From positions 1-35,805 of the IMG/VR virus record IMGVR_UViG_3300000553_003130: a stretch of DNA of 35,805 nt; one strand, given 5' to 3'. This document shows positions 23,265 through 30,325 of the stretch, one piece after another (position 1 is the stretch's first letter; each line of letters starts with the position of its first letter). Made by a program: the position numbers and the translations under genes. The DNA is from a virus. The notes beneath the pieces were generated by a model. The model ran no database searches, had not been told where the DNA came from, and saw only the letters and a program-made list of their open reading frames with translations.

Positions 23265-25646
23265 ATGTTAAACAACTTCATGTTTGGTGGCGGGAGAATG
23301 GTAATCGCAGACGGGCATCCGTCGGCACTGTCGTTCAATCCCCCCATCGAAAACAGCCCCAATAACATGTACTTTGGTCCTGCTTTACGTAGCGACGTAT
23401 CAGGTACTAAAGCTTCTGTTGTGGGGGCTAAAGCGTTGTGGGTAGACATTGACAATCTTAACAAGCCCGCCATGACCTTTCCTCCGTCGGCTATTGTGTT
23501 TAGTGGGCATGGGCACCATTGTTACTGGTTTTTGGAAGCCCCTGCTATGGGATCGGATCTCATCGAAGAACTAAACCAAATACTTCTAGCGGACATCCCT
23601 CAGGCCGACAAAGCCTGCTGGAATTCAAACCGGTTACTACGGGTTCCAGGGTCAATGAACATTAAACCAGGATTGTCCCCTGTAAAATGTGAACTCAAGA
23701 CCATGACAGGCCCAGTGTACAGCATTGATGACATTCGTGTTTTGGGCGACCTTTCGGACAACGTCATACAGAGAATACGATCGGGATCGGCTAAGGGCTT
23801 TCGTTCGCGGTCTGAACGCGATTGGGCAGTAGTCTGTGCCTTGGTGGAAGCTGGGGCTACTGATGCATTGATCGAACGGCTCTTTAAGTTGCAGCCCATT
23901 GGGGACAAGCTCATAGACCCTGCGACCCCTCAAGAATACTTAAAACATACTATCGAGAGGGCGAGGGCCAAAGTAGATGAGGCCCCAAAAGGCAAACAGC
24001 CTAAAGAGCCGGTCGTTCAAGAACTCACCCAAGGCGTTGATGGGTATTACCGGGGCAAAAAGAAAGTCAGTACGTTTGTCATGGAACCCAAGATTCTACT
24101 TGACGGCAGTCATTTCAAGACCGATGATGCTGTCATTGTAGACGTAAAGGCTAATGGGTATGTGTGGGCGGACATTCCTTTCGGACGTAAGGCATTCACT
24201 GGAGTCGCTCAGTTAGATAAGGAATGCCCTGTGGCAGCTTGGCAATGGATTGGACACGACAATGATGTCCGTCAGTTGCTGCCATTGATAATCTCCCAAC
24301 TGCAAGTTAAGGGGTTGCCGCATGTATCGGCGACTCCCATGTTGGGGCTACACTTGGTCAAGGATAAATGGTATTTCATCGGGCCAACTCAAACGTTGAC
24401 TGCTGATGCCATTTACACCGGGTATACGGGAGCTCTGTGCTGGTTGCCGCGTAATACTGAATACCCACATGTTGACCTATGCCCTAATGTGTCTCCAGAG
24501 CAATTGGAACTTGCACGTACATGGATTCCACAGGTCAATACCGCCGAAGTAATGTACCCCTTGATCGGATGGTACTATGCTTCACTATTGAAACCATGGC
24601 TTGAGACGCAGGGTTATCGATTCCCGATTCTCAACATGACTGGTACAAGAGGCGCGGGCAAAACCACTCTTTTGTTACGGATCATGATGCCATTGTTCGG
24701 ACAACCAGAAGCTAAGTCGTATGATGCAAATACCACTAAGTTCGTTTCCCTTACCTTGTTGGGATCCGCCAATGCCATTCCTATCGCCTTCAGCGAGTTC
24801 CGATTTGCTTCAAGCAGTGACTTCCTTAGGTACATTCTACTATCGTACGATACAGGACATAACCCCAAAGGTAGAGGCGATCTCTCAACAGTTGACTATC
24901 CTTTGGCAGCCCCTTTTAGTCTCGATGGCGAAGATGCTATCACAGATGCCGCCGCTCAGCAACGAGTCATTGTCATTCAGCCTAAAACCAGTACTACTGA
25001 TGAAGGCACACCCGCCTTTGCCGCTTACAACAAGATACGGGCGAACATACCGAACTTGGGTGGCTACTTCATACAGCAGGGCCTCAAGGCGATCGAATCC
25101 GGGGTTGCCGTGCAGGAATTGCAACTAGCCCACGCGGACATGTTAACGGCGTTTCCAAACAAGATGCCTGACCGAATTAGGAACAACTATACTGTAGTTC
25201 GATTCGGAATGAGAATGTGGACTAGATCCGTAGGGGGTGTGCTTCCGCCTACCGAACTCTTTAGGTCATCGATTGAGACGTTGTGCGATCTTAAGACTGG
25301 CAGGTCTCGAACGGGGTCTGATGAGTTTGTAGAGGCGGTCGTTAATGAAATACTTAACCGCACATCGTTAACGTATTTCAAGTGGTACTATGATCCTGAT
25401 ACTAAGATCGTGTACTTTCAATTACAAGCCCATAGCTGGTGGTTACAACTGAAACGCCGGGAAGGCAACTTAGCCCCGCTAGGCCTAGACGCAATTCGAA
25501 GTCAGTTAAAGGAACAGTCGTACTTTGTCCCCGCTAAGATTCACAACGGCGTGACAATGATCGGCATTAAGTTAGATGTAGCTGCTGCTGCGGGGCTAGA
25601 TGTCCCGGAGCAACTAAACGTCGGCATACTGGAAATAGCACTATGA
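23265..25646 (+). CDS. Primase-helicase with AEP-type primase domain
   Basis: This 793-residue replicative protein has an N-terminal archaeo-eukaryotic-type primase signature: LWVDIDN with Asp61 and Asp63, then VFSGHGHHCYWFLEAP as the His-containing motif II, and NRLLRVPGSMNIK as motif III. The C-terminal half holds a Walker A GTRGAGKTT (about residues 459-467) and an ATPase domain like those in phage D5-type or DUF927-type helicases. The combination makes RNA primers and unwinds the fork. I placed the start at the ATG at 23265; a TTG at 23250 lies in the terminator T-run. The segment SVGGVLPPTELF is encoded by the repeated 13-mer (25233-25245). It overlaps queC by 4 nt. Confidence 0.8.
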   Translation: MLNNFMFGGGRMVIADGHPSALSFNPPIENSPNNMYFGPALRSDVSGTKASVVGAKALWVDIDNLNKPAMTFPPSAIVFSGHGHHCYWFLEAPAMGSDLIEELNQILLADIPQADKACWNSNRLLRVPGSMNIKPGLSPVKCELKTMTGPVYSIDDIRVLGDLSDNVIQRIRSGSAKGFRSRSERDWAVVCALVEAGATDALIERLFKLQPIGDKLIDPATPQEYLKHTIERARAKVDEAPKGKQPKEPVVQELTQGVDGYYRGKKKVSTFVMEPKILLDGSHFKTDDAVIVDVKANGYVWADIPFGRKAFTGVAQLDKECPVAAWQWIGHDNDVRQLLPLIISQLQVKGLPHVSATPMLGLHLVKDKWYFIGPTQTLTADAIYTGYTGALCWLPRNTEYPHVDLCPNVSPEQLELARTWIPQVNTAEVMYPLIGWYYASLLKPWLETQGYRFPILNMTGTRGAGKTTLLLRIMMPLFGQPEAKSYDANTTKFVSLTLLGSANAIPIAFSEFRFASSSDFLRYILLSYDTGHNPKGRGDLSTVDYPLAAPFSLDGEDAITDAAAQQRVIVIQPKTSTTDEGTPAFAAYNKIRANIPNLGGYFIQQGLKAIESGVAVQELQLAHADMLTAFPNKMPDRIRNNYTVVRFGMRMWTRSVGGVLPPTELFRSSIETLCDLKTGRSRTGSDEFVEAVVNEILNRTSLTYFKWYYDPDTKIVYFQLQAHSWWLQLKRREGNLAPLGLDAIRSQLKEQSYFVPAKIHNGVTMIGIKLDVAAAAGLDVPEQLNVGILEIAL

Positions 25647-26344
25647 ACAGTACAGCAATTATATCAGTTAGTGGCGGACTTGATTCGACCACTTTACTTC
25701 ATTACATTGTCGGGCAGGGAGAAAAGCCCATTGCCGTCATGTTCGATTACGGCCAACGGCATGATAAAGAATGCGGTTGTGCTGTTGAACAATGCAGCAA
25801 GTTAGAAGTCCCATGGATGTTTATTCAGCTTGACGAATACCAAGACATTGCTTCGCGAATGTCGGCGCTTGTGAACCCCTTGATCGCCGTGCCGACTGTC
25901 CAAGAGGCTATGGGCGATCCTCAGCCGGTCAGCTATGTCCCAAACCGTAACATGTTGTTTTTGAGCTACGCTGTCGCCATGGCTGAATCATTGGGCATCA
26001 GGAACGTCTACTACGGCGCGCAAAAGCATGACACTTACGGTTATTGGGACACCACACCAGAATTCGTTGCCGCCTTGAACGGTGTTTACCGGTTAAACCG
26101 TAAGAACCCGATTCAGATCTTAGCCCCCTTTGTCAATAAGTCGAAGGCGGATGAGATCCTACTTGGAATCGAGTTGGGCATCGATTACGCCAATACGTGG
26201 TCATGCTATCAAGGGGGCGATAAGGCATGTGGCGTGTGTGCTACTTGCGCTGAACGCCTTAAGGGCTTCATGGACGCTGGCATCCCCGATCCGCTTGAAT
26301 ATGCCTTCTTACCGTCGGGCTATAAGCAGCGGTTTGGTGTATAA
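25643..26344 (+). CDS. queC: 7-cyano-7-deazaguanine synthase (QueC)
   Basis: This 233-residue protein converts 7-carboxy-7-deazaguanine to preQ0 using ATP and ammonia. It has the PP-loop SGGLDST (10-16), FDYGQRH (35-40), the conserved PVSYVPNRNMLFLS (95-108) and four zinc Cys at C188, C196, C199 and C202. Length is normal. Its ATG overlaps the primase-helicase stop, so it starts the modification operon. The 3' end carries a promoter, so the protein ends Phe-Gly-Val before a TAA that is part of TATAAT. In phage 9g QueC is fused to Gat; here Gat is a separate downstream gene. Confidence 0.95.
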   Translation: MNSTAIISVSGGLDSTTLLHYIVGQGEKPIAVMFDYGQRHDKECGCAVEQCSKLEVPWMFIQLDEYQDIASRMSALVNPLIAVPTVQEAMGDPQPVSYVPNRNMLFLSYAVAMAESLGIRNVYYGAQKHDTYGYWDTTPEFVAALNGVYRLNRKNPIQILAPFVNKSKADEILLGIELGIDYANTWSCYQGGDKACGVCATCAERLKGFMDAGIPDPLEYAFLPSGYKQRFGV

Positions 26345-26345
26345 T
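26340..26345 (+). promoter_or_regulatory. -10 element of a leaderless promoter overlapping a stop codon
   Basis: GGTG-TATAAT contains the queC stop codon, and the ATG at 26352 follows exactly 6 nt later. The -35 position has no good match. This would give the middle of the modification operon a second, leaderless transcript. Confidence 0.55.
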
Positions 26346-26351
26346 TGTCTT

Positions 26352-26621
26352 ATGGACATTAAACTCATTCCTACGGAAGAACTTATCAACGACTTGTTGA
26401 ATTCGCGGATCGACATTGGGGTCTGCAAGACGGCATTGGAAGTCGGGATCACTGTATACAGTGGTGGTTCCGTGGCTAGTCGTATGATTGTCAACGAGAA
26501 GATGTGCGTCATGATCGAAGCCGAATTGAAACGGAGGAACGTATGTGTGGAATCTACGGAATCTTCAACCGTCCTGGAAGTAGCTCCGACCACCGAGAAC
26601 TCCTTGCTCTTAACCGAGTAA
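26352..26621 (+). CDS. Small protein between queC and the Gat gene
   Basis: This 89-residue protein is unrecognised. It starts 6 nt after TATAAT and overlaps the amidotransferase gene by 79 nt. Residues 1-60 look like a compact helical domain (IPTEELINDLLNSRIDIG and MIVNEKMCVMIEAELKRR), and the rest is low-complexity Ser/Thr/Glu. A helical N-terminus suggests protein-protein contact, perhaps linking QueC and Gat, which are fused in some phages. This is speculation based on position. Confidence 0.55.
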   Translation: MDIKLIPTEELINDLLNSRIDIGVCKTALEVGITVYSGGSVASRMIVNEKMCVMIEAELKRRNVCVESTESSTVLEVAPTTENSLLLTE

Positions 26622-27229
26622 GGGGGGACTTGGGTGGTGGGCTTGTAAGCTTCAATAATGACAATTCATACCGGCAAGTACTACGGAGTACTTGCCTTGC
26701 TGACGTCAATGAAGCCCGAAATCGGGGCAACGTTGTTTTGGGACATGTGCGAGCTCCCACAGGAGGACAGACCGACACAGTAGACTTTCTACATCCGTTC
26801 GAGACTGCCGATTTCATGCTGGCCCACAACGGGTTACTACTTAACTGGTACAAGCCTGTCGCTTACGGGTTACCAAATGTTGACAGTGCTTGCATGCTTG
26901 AGATCATTCAACGTACGTACAGTGAACGCGGGTCAGTCTTGTACGCCATTCAGTTGGCCTGTGAAGAACTGCAGGGGCAGTTTGCATGTTGGCTTTATCA
27001 TAAGACAACCGGCGATGTCTACATTTGGCGTTGTATGAGCCCATTGTGGATTACACATACCCAGGAATGGACATCCGTTAGTAGTGTTTGTCCCTCAATG
27101 CCTAAAGAAGGGTGTCTTGTAGAACCGTTGCCTGAGGGGCAGATTCGAAAGTTCAGTTACAGCGATATGATGTTTCATACCGTTGCGTTATTTTCATTAC
27201 CGGAGGACTATCCATATGCTATCGATTAA
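26543..27229 (+). CDS. Class II glutamine amidotransferase (Gat) for 7-deazaguanine DNA modification
   Basis: This 228-residue protein has the N-terminal nucleophile Cys2 (MCGIYGIFNRPG), then LGHVRAPTGG, LHPFE and LAHNGLLLNW, the standard glutaminase pattern of class II amidotransferases, which release ammonia from glutamine. Only the glutaminase domain is present, with no synthetase partner fused. In crenarchaea and phage 9g a Gat-QueC fusion turns preQ0 into archaeosine. Here queC, gat, queD, queE, folE and dpdA form one operon, so Gat probably feeds QueC as a separate subunit. CGGAGGAAC precedes the ATG. A 9-bp perfect hairpin lies in its 5' half. Confidence 0.8.
   Translation: MCGIYGIFNRPGSSSDHRELLALNRVRGDLGGGLVSFNNDNSYRQVLRSTCLADVNEARNRGNVVLGHVRAPTGGQTDTVDFLHPFETADFMLAHNGLLLNWYKPVAYGLPNVDSACMLEIIQRTYSERGSVLYAIQLACEELQGQFACWLYHKTTGDVYIWRCMSPLWITHTQEWTSVSSVCPSMPKEGCLVEPLPEGQIRKFSYSDMMFHTVALFSLPEDYPYAID
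26674..26695 (+). other. Perfect 9-bp hairpin inside the Gat gene
   Basis: GCAAGTACT and AGTACTTGC pair around the loop ACGG. No T-run follows. It lies 130 nt into the gene and could affect mRNA stability or translation, or be coincidental. Confidence 0.45.
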
Positions 27230-27644
27230 GATTGAGGATCACTTCTCGGCTGCCCATCGTATTGAGGGGCATCCTAAGTGCGGCCGCTTGCATGGGCATA
27301 ACTACGTTGTAGAAGCAGTGTTTGCCGGCCCGATCACGGGCATGGGCTACATTGCTGACTTTGCCGAATTGAAAGCAATTCTCAAGGACATCACTGACTC
27401 GGTCGACCATGTGTACCTGATTTCGGGGTCCAACATTCAGGCCGGCGATCCTTACGCGGAAATCGCTCGTGACCGTGATGAAGCCGCCGAGATTGATGTC
27501 GACGTTTCCAGCGCTGAGCAATTGGCCGAGTGGTTCTACAACATGATCCGACGCGCGCTAAACATTGATTCGGACGTAACGATCGAATCGGTTAAGGTCT
27601 ACGAGACCCCGAATACATGGGCGGAATACAATGCCAGAAGCTAA
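27216..27644 (+). CDS. queD: 6-carboxytetrahydropterin synthase (QueD)
   Basis: This 142-residue protein is a T-fold enzyme making 6-carboxy-tetrahydropterin from dihydroneopterin triphosphate. Zinc ligands are His14, His26 and His28 and the catalytic Cys is Cys22 (GHPKCGRLHGHNY). The late Glu is in ESVKVYETPN. Length is near normal for the family. GGAGG is 8 nt upstream of the ATG, and the start overlaps the Gat stop by 14 nt. It is the second step of the preQ0 pathway after FolE. Confidence 0.95.
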   Translation: MLSIKIEDHFSAAHRIEGHPKCGRLHGHNYVVEAVFAGPITGMGYIADFAELKAILKDITDSVDHVYLISGSNIQAGDPYAEIARDRDEAAEIDVDVSSAEQLAEWFYNMIRRALNIDSDVTIESVKVYETPNTWAEYNARS

Positions 27645-27915
27645 TCGCGATCCGCTGGACGCTCGTTACGATTTGCTGGAAGAAGGCTTCTTGACTGCCA
27701 TGGCTCAGACAATGGCGGCCGGCGAAAAGAAGTACGGGGTTGACAATTGGAAGAAGGGGCTCCCTCATGGCAAGGGGGCCCTCAATCATGCGTTGTACCA
27801 TCTGTTGCAAGCCAGCAAGGGCGGACCTGACGCCCTGATGCATTTGGCTCATGCAGGGTGCAACATCATGTTCCTATTCTGGTTTGAGGAGGCTGCAAAT
27901 GTACGTGGTCAATGA
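27631..27915 (+). CDS. DUF5664-like putative dATP/dGTP diphosphohydrolase
   Basis: This 94-residue protein resembles the phage family annotated as DUF5664 (dATP/dGTP diphosphohydrolase, N-terminal domain): RYDLLEEGFLTAMAQTMAAGEKKYG followed by NWKKGLPHGKGALNHALYHLLQA and a helix with HLAHAGCNIMFLFWFE. Related all-alpha MazG-type folds use acidic residues to bind metal and cleave nucleotides. It lies between queD and queE, with overlaps of 14 and 17 nt. It may adjust the purine nucleotide pool for the modification pathway, which uses GTP. Family assignment is by pattern only. Confidence 0.55.
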   Translation: MPEANRDPLDARYDLLEEGFLTAMAQTMAAGEKKYGVDNWKKGLPHGKGALNHALYHLLQASKGGPDALMHLAHAGCNIMFLFWFEEAANVRGQ

Positions 27916-28819
27916 GATTTTCAACAGTGTTCAGGGCGAAGGCGTGAAAGCCGGGGTCTGGAGCACATTCATCCGCTTGCAGGGATGTCCTGTTGGTTGC
28001 AAGTGGTGTGATTCGGTACGAACATGGGGCCCGGGAACCAAGACCGCAAACTACTGGCTTGGGTACATCGCTTCCTGGTATATGGGTAGTGACAATCCCC
28101 TGCCGAAATGGGTTCCCATTACTGTGGAAGTCATCGAGCATAGTCAGCACGATTACGACCGCGGGCGTGTTGCTGGATGGTTCGATGCCACTGACATGCA
28201 TTTGGATCGGGAAGTTCTGGCGTTACTGGAACAAAACGGTTTCGACGTTGCGATACATGATCATAAAATGTGGCCTCAGGACATGCAGTTTTTCTTGGAC
28301 TATTATCAACCGTCAAACGAATCGTTGTGGGGCGGGCTTACTCCCAAACTTAGCGGCACCAAGATGTCTGCCGAACAGATTGCCGAACAAGTCAAGGCTA
28401 AGCATGTCGTCATTACCGGGGGCGAACCCATCCTGTGGAACTTGGACGAATTGATGCTGGCCATTGGGGATGATCACACCATCCAGATCGAGACATCGGG
28501 GCTTAACGACTTCAAGGGCATGATTACGCCGAACTGGGTTACCTGGTCGCCCAAGCAAAACCTACTGTGGGATGCCCCATCGAGATTCAAGTTCTTGGTC
28601 GATGAAGTAAAATGGGTTGTCGATGACGCATTAACCCCCCGAATGATAATCGACACCATGGAATGGTTTAGCAACCATGCACGTAGGCCTAAGTACGTAC
28701 TGATGCCGGAAGGTTGCCCCCCGTCAAAGGTCGCGATCCAAAAGGTCTTTGATCTGTTGACCGCTATCCCAGAAACTGTATTTGGTCCCCGGCTTCAGTA
28801 TTACCTGGGGGTACGATAA
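27899..28819 (+). CDS. queE: 7-carboxy-7-deazaguanine synthase (QueE) with large insertion
   Basis: This 306-residue radical SAM enzyme converts carboxytetrahydropterin to 7-carboxy-7-deazaguanine. The start MYVVNEIFNSVQGEG and the cluster C30-x3-C34-x2-C37 match QueE, and TGGEP (residues 173-177) and FKFLVDE later are conserved. Usual QueE proteins have 210-245 residues. Here about 80-90 extra residues lie between the Fe-S motif and TGGEP, containing HSQHDYDRGRVAGWF and IHDHKMWPQDMQFFLDYY. The insertion is in frame, so it is not a frameshift. It could be a lid, an oligomer contact or a partner site. The ATG overlaps the previous gene by 17 nt. Confidence 0.9.
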   Translation: MYVVNEIFNSVQGEGVKAGVWSTFIRLQGCPVGCKWCDSVRTWGPGTKTANYWLGYIASWYMGSDNPLPKWVPITVEVIEHSQHDYDRGRVAGWFDATDMHLDREVLALLEQNGFDVAIHDHKMWPQDMQFFLDYYQPSNESLWGGLTPKLSGTKMSAEQIAEQVKAKHVVITGGEPILWNLDELMLAIGDDHTIQIETSGLNDFKGMITPNWVTWSPKQNLLWDAPSRFKFLVDEVKWVVDDALTPRMIIDTMEWFSNHARRPKYVLMPEGCPPSKVAIQKVFDLLTAIPETVFGPRLQYYLGVR

Positions 28820-29376
28820 TGCCCACGCCAACTCAAATCAAGGAATTGTCAAACGTACTGAACAGCGTCTTCCGCGCCGAATCATGGGATGATGGCGTGG
28901 AAGAGACTGCCCGACGTGTATTGTCGTACTGGGAATCAATGGTTGAGCCCGTCAAGATGCCGTTTACGTTTACGACATTTCCAGCGGTCGCCAACCAAAT
29001 GATAATTGTCAAGGACGTTGAGTACACCAGTATGTGCGCACACCACCTTCTGCCCTTCTACGGGGTCGCTCACGTGGCCTACATTCCGAACCGCAGAATG
29101 GTGGGGCTGTCTAAGATACCCCGAGTTATTGACTGGTTTGCACACCAGCCTCAGACCCAAGAAAAGCTGACGACCCAGATCGCTAAGTTTCTCAAGGACG
29201 CATTGGAAGCCCATGGCGTATCAGTAGTCATGGAAGCTCGGCACACCTGCATGAGTTGCCGCGGGGTCATGAAGTATGAAGCGTCGATGATTACTTCGGA
29301 ACAGCGTGGCGTTTTCCTGACCTCAGGTGAAGCCCGTGCCGAGTTCATGGCGTTGATAAATCGATCGCGTATGTAA
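28819..29376 (+). CDS. folE: GTP cyclohydrolase I (FolE)
   Basis: This 185-residue protein performs the first step of the pathway, turning GTP into dihydroneopterin triphosphate. Zinc ligands Cys73 and His76 are in MCAHHLLPFYG, and Cys144 is in ARHTCMSCRGV. YIPNRRMVGLSKIPR is the conserved substrate and oligomer region. Length is normal. The TAATG overlap with queE indicates translational coupling. A phage-borne FolE raises precursor supply beyond host levels. Confidence 0.95.
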   Translation: MPTPTQIKELSNVLNSVFRAESWDDGVEETARRVLSYWESMVEPVKMPFTFTTFPAVANQMIIVKDVEYTSMCAHHLLPFYGVAHVAYIPNRRMVGLSKIPRVIDWFAHQPQTQEKLTTQIAKFLKDALEAHGVSVVMEARHTCMSCRGVMKYEASMITSEQRGVFLTSGEARAEFMALINRSRM

Positions 29377-29391
29377 TTCGTGGGATTAAAC

Positions 29392-30105
29392 ATGGGAATT
29401 AAACTTGCACACATTGTTCCGCCATCATTTGGAGACCTGTATCGGACAGGCTACTATTTGGCTTTAGGCCAGAAGTTGTTGTCTGATCGTGGTTACCGCG
29501 AACAGACCCTCCGCCTATCAAAGGCAGGGGGTTTTGTTATTGTTGACAATGGGGCCGCTGAATTCGATCAGCCCCCATTTGCCGACGTCGCTCAGGTGGC
29601 TGCTTATGTACGGGCTGCAGAAGTGGTCATGCCTGACGTATTGTTCGACAAAGAAGCCACCATCGCGAATGTTACTGCCCTAAAGAATCGTAACTTGGTT
29701 CCGCCTGAACAACGATTGATAATCCCCCAAGGCAATACAATCGCCGAATGGTTCGAATGCCTGGCATTCCTGAAAGAAGCCGTAGCATTTGGAACTCTTG
29801 GGATCCCAAAGCATCTAGAGAAGCATGAGGGGGGACGTGCCAAAGTCATGAACGAGCTGCCGGCCACAGCCCAGCGTATTCACTTCTTTGGGGTCTATCA
29901 GGATCCCAAGACTGAAATCGCAACTGCTGTAGCAGCTAAGGTTCGCGGACTTGATAGTGGCGCAGCAGTGGCTTATGCTCAAGCAAACATGCGGCTTGAC
30001 AGCGGCATTCATGTCTCACTTAATTGGGACGCTCGTCCCGGTCCACAAGAACGAACCGAAGCGTTCAAAAACATCATGCAAATGGAGGACTGGGCCAATG
30101 GCTGA
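29392..30105 (+). CDS. dpdA: Phage DpdA-like DNA 7-deazaguanine transglycosylase
   Basis: This 237-residue protein resembles short phage DpdA proteins, distant relatives of tRNA-guanine transglycosylase, which replace guanine in DNA by a 7-deazaguanine base. Visible features are GGFVIVDNGAAEFD with a likely active-site Asp52, VVMPDVLFDKEATI, the barrel strand LGIPKHLEKHEGG and IHFFGVYQD. It lacks the zinc domain of tRNA-type enzymes. It follows folE by 15 nt in the preQ0 operon, and its stop overlaps the next gene by 8 nt. Identity rests on motif pattern plus operon context. Confidence 0.8.
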   Translation: MGIKLAHIVPPSFGDLYRTGYYLALGQKLLSDRGYREQTLRLSKAGGFVIVDNGAAEFDQPPFADVAQVAAYVRAAEVVMPDVLFDKEATIANVTALKNRNLVPPEQRLIIPQGNTIAEWFECLAFLKEAVAFGTLGIPKHLEKHEGGRAKVMNELPATAQRIHFFGVYQDPKTEIATAVAAKVRGLDSGAAVAYAQANMRLDSGIHVSLNWDARPGPQERTEAFKNIMQMEDWANG

Positions 30106-30325
30106 GTACTACGAACGTTACTTCGGCAACAAACAAGATCCAACACGCGCAACAGTAGTAGACGGGATTGTGGTGTCAATTTATTTGCCCCGCAATGCCA
30201 GCCTGCTGCAGCGCCTAGTCGAGCCATCATATATTGGTAAGACCGCCGCCGAACTGGAGGCTTTAGGATTTTACAATGAACGACAAACTACCGAAAGCTC
30301 ACTGTCAAAACTGCACGCTTCGTAA
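30098..30325 (+). CDS. Small protein between dpdA and the polymerase
   Basis: This 75-residue protein is unrecognised. GGAGGAC precedes the ATG at 30098, and the frame overlaps dpdA by 8 nt and the polymerase by 50 nt. The sequence MAEYYERYFGNKQDPTRATV continues with IYLPRNASLLQRLVEPSYIG, suggesting a small mixed fold. No Cys or metal motif is visible. It may be an accessory factor of either neighbour. Confidence 0.55.
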   Translation: MAEYYERYFGNKQDPTRATVVDGIVVSIYLPRNASLLQRLVEPSYIGKTAAELEALGFYNERQTTESSLSKLHAS

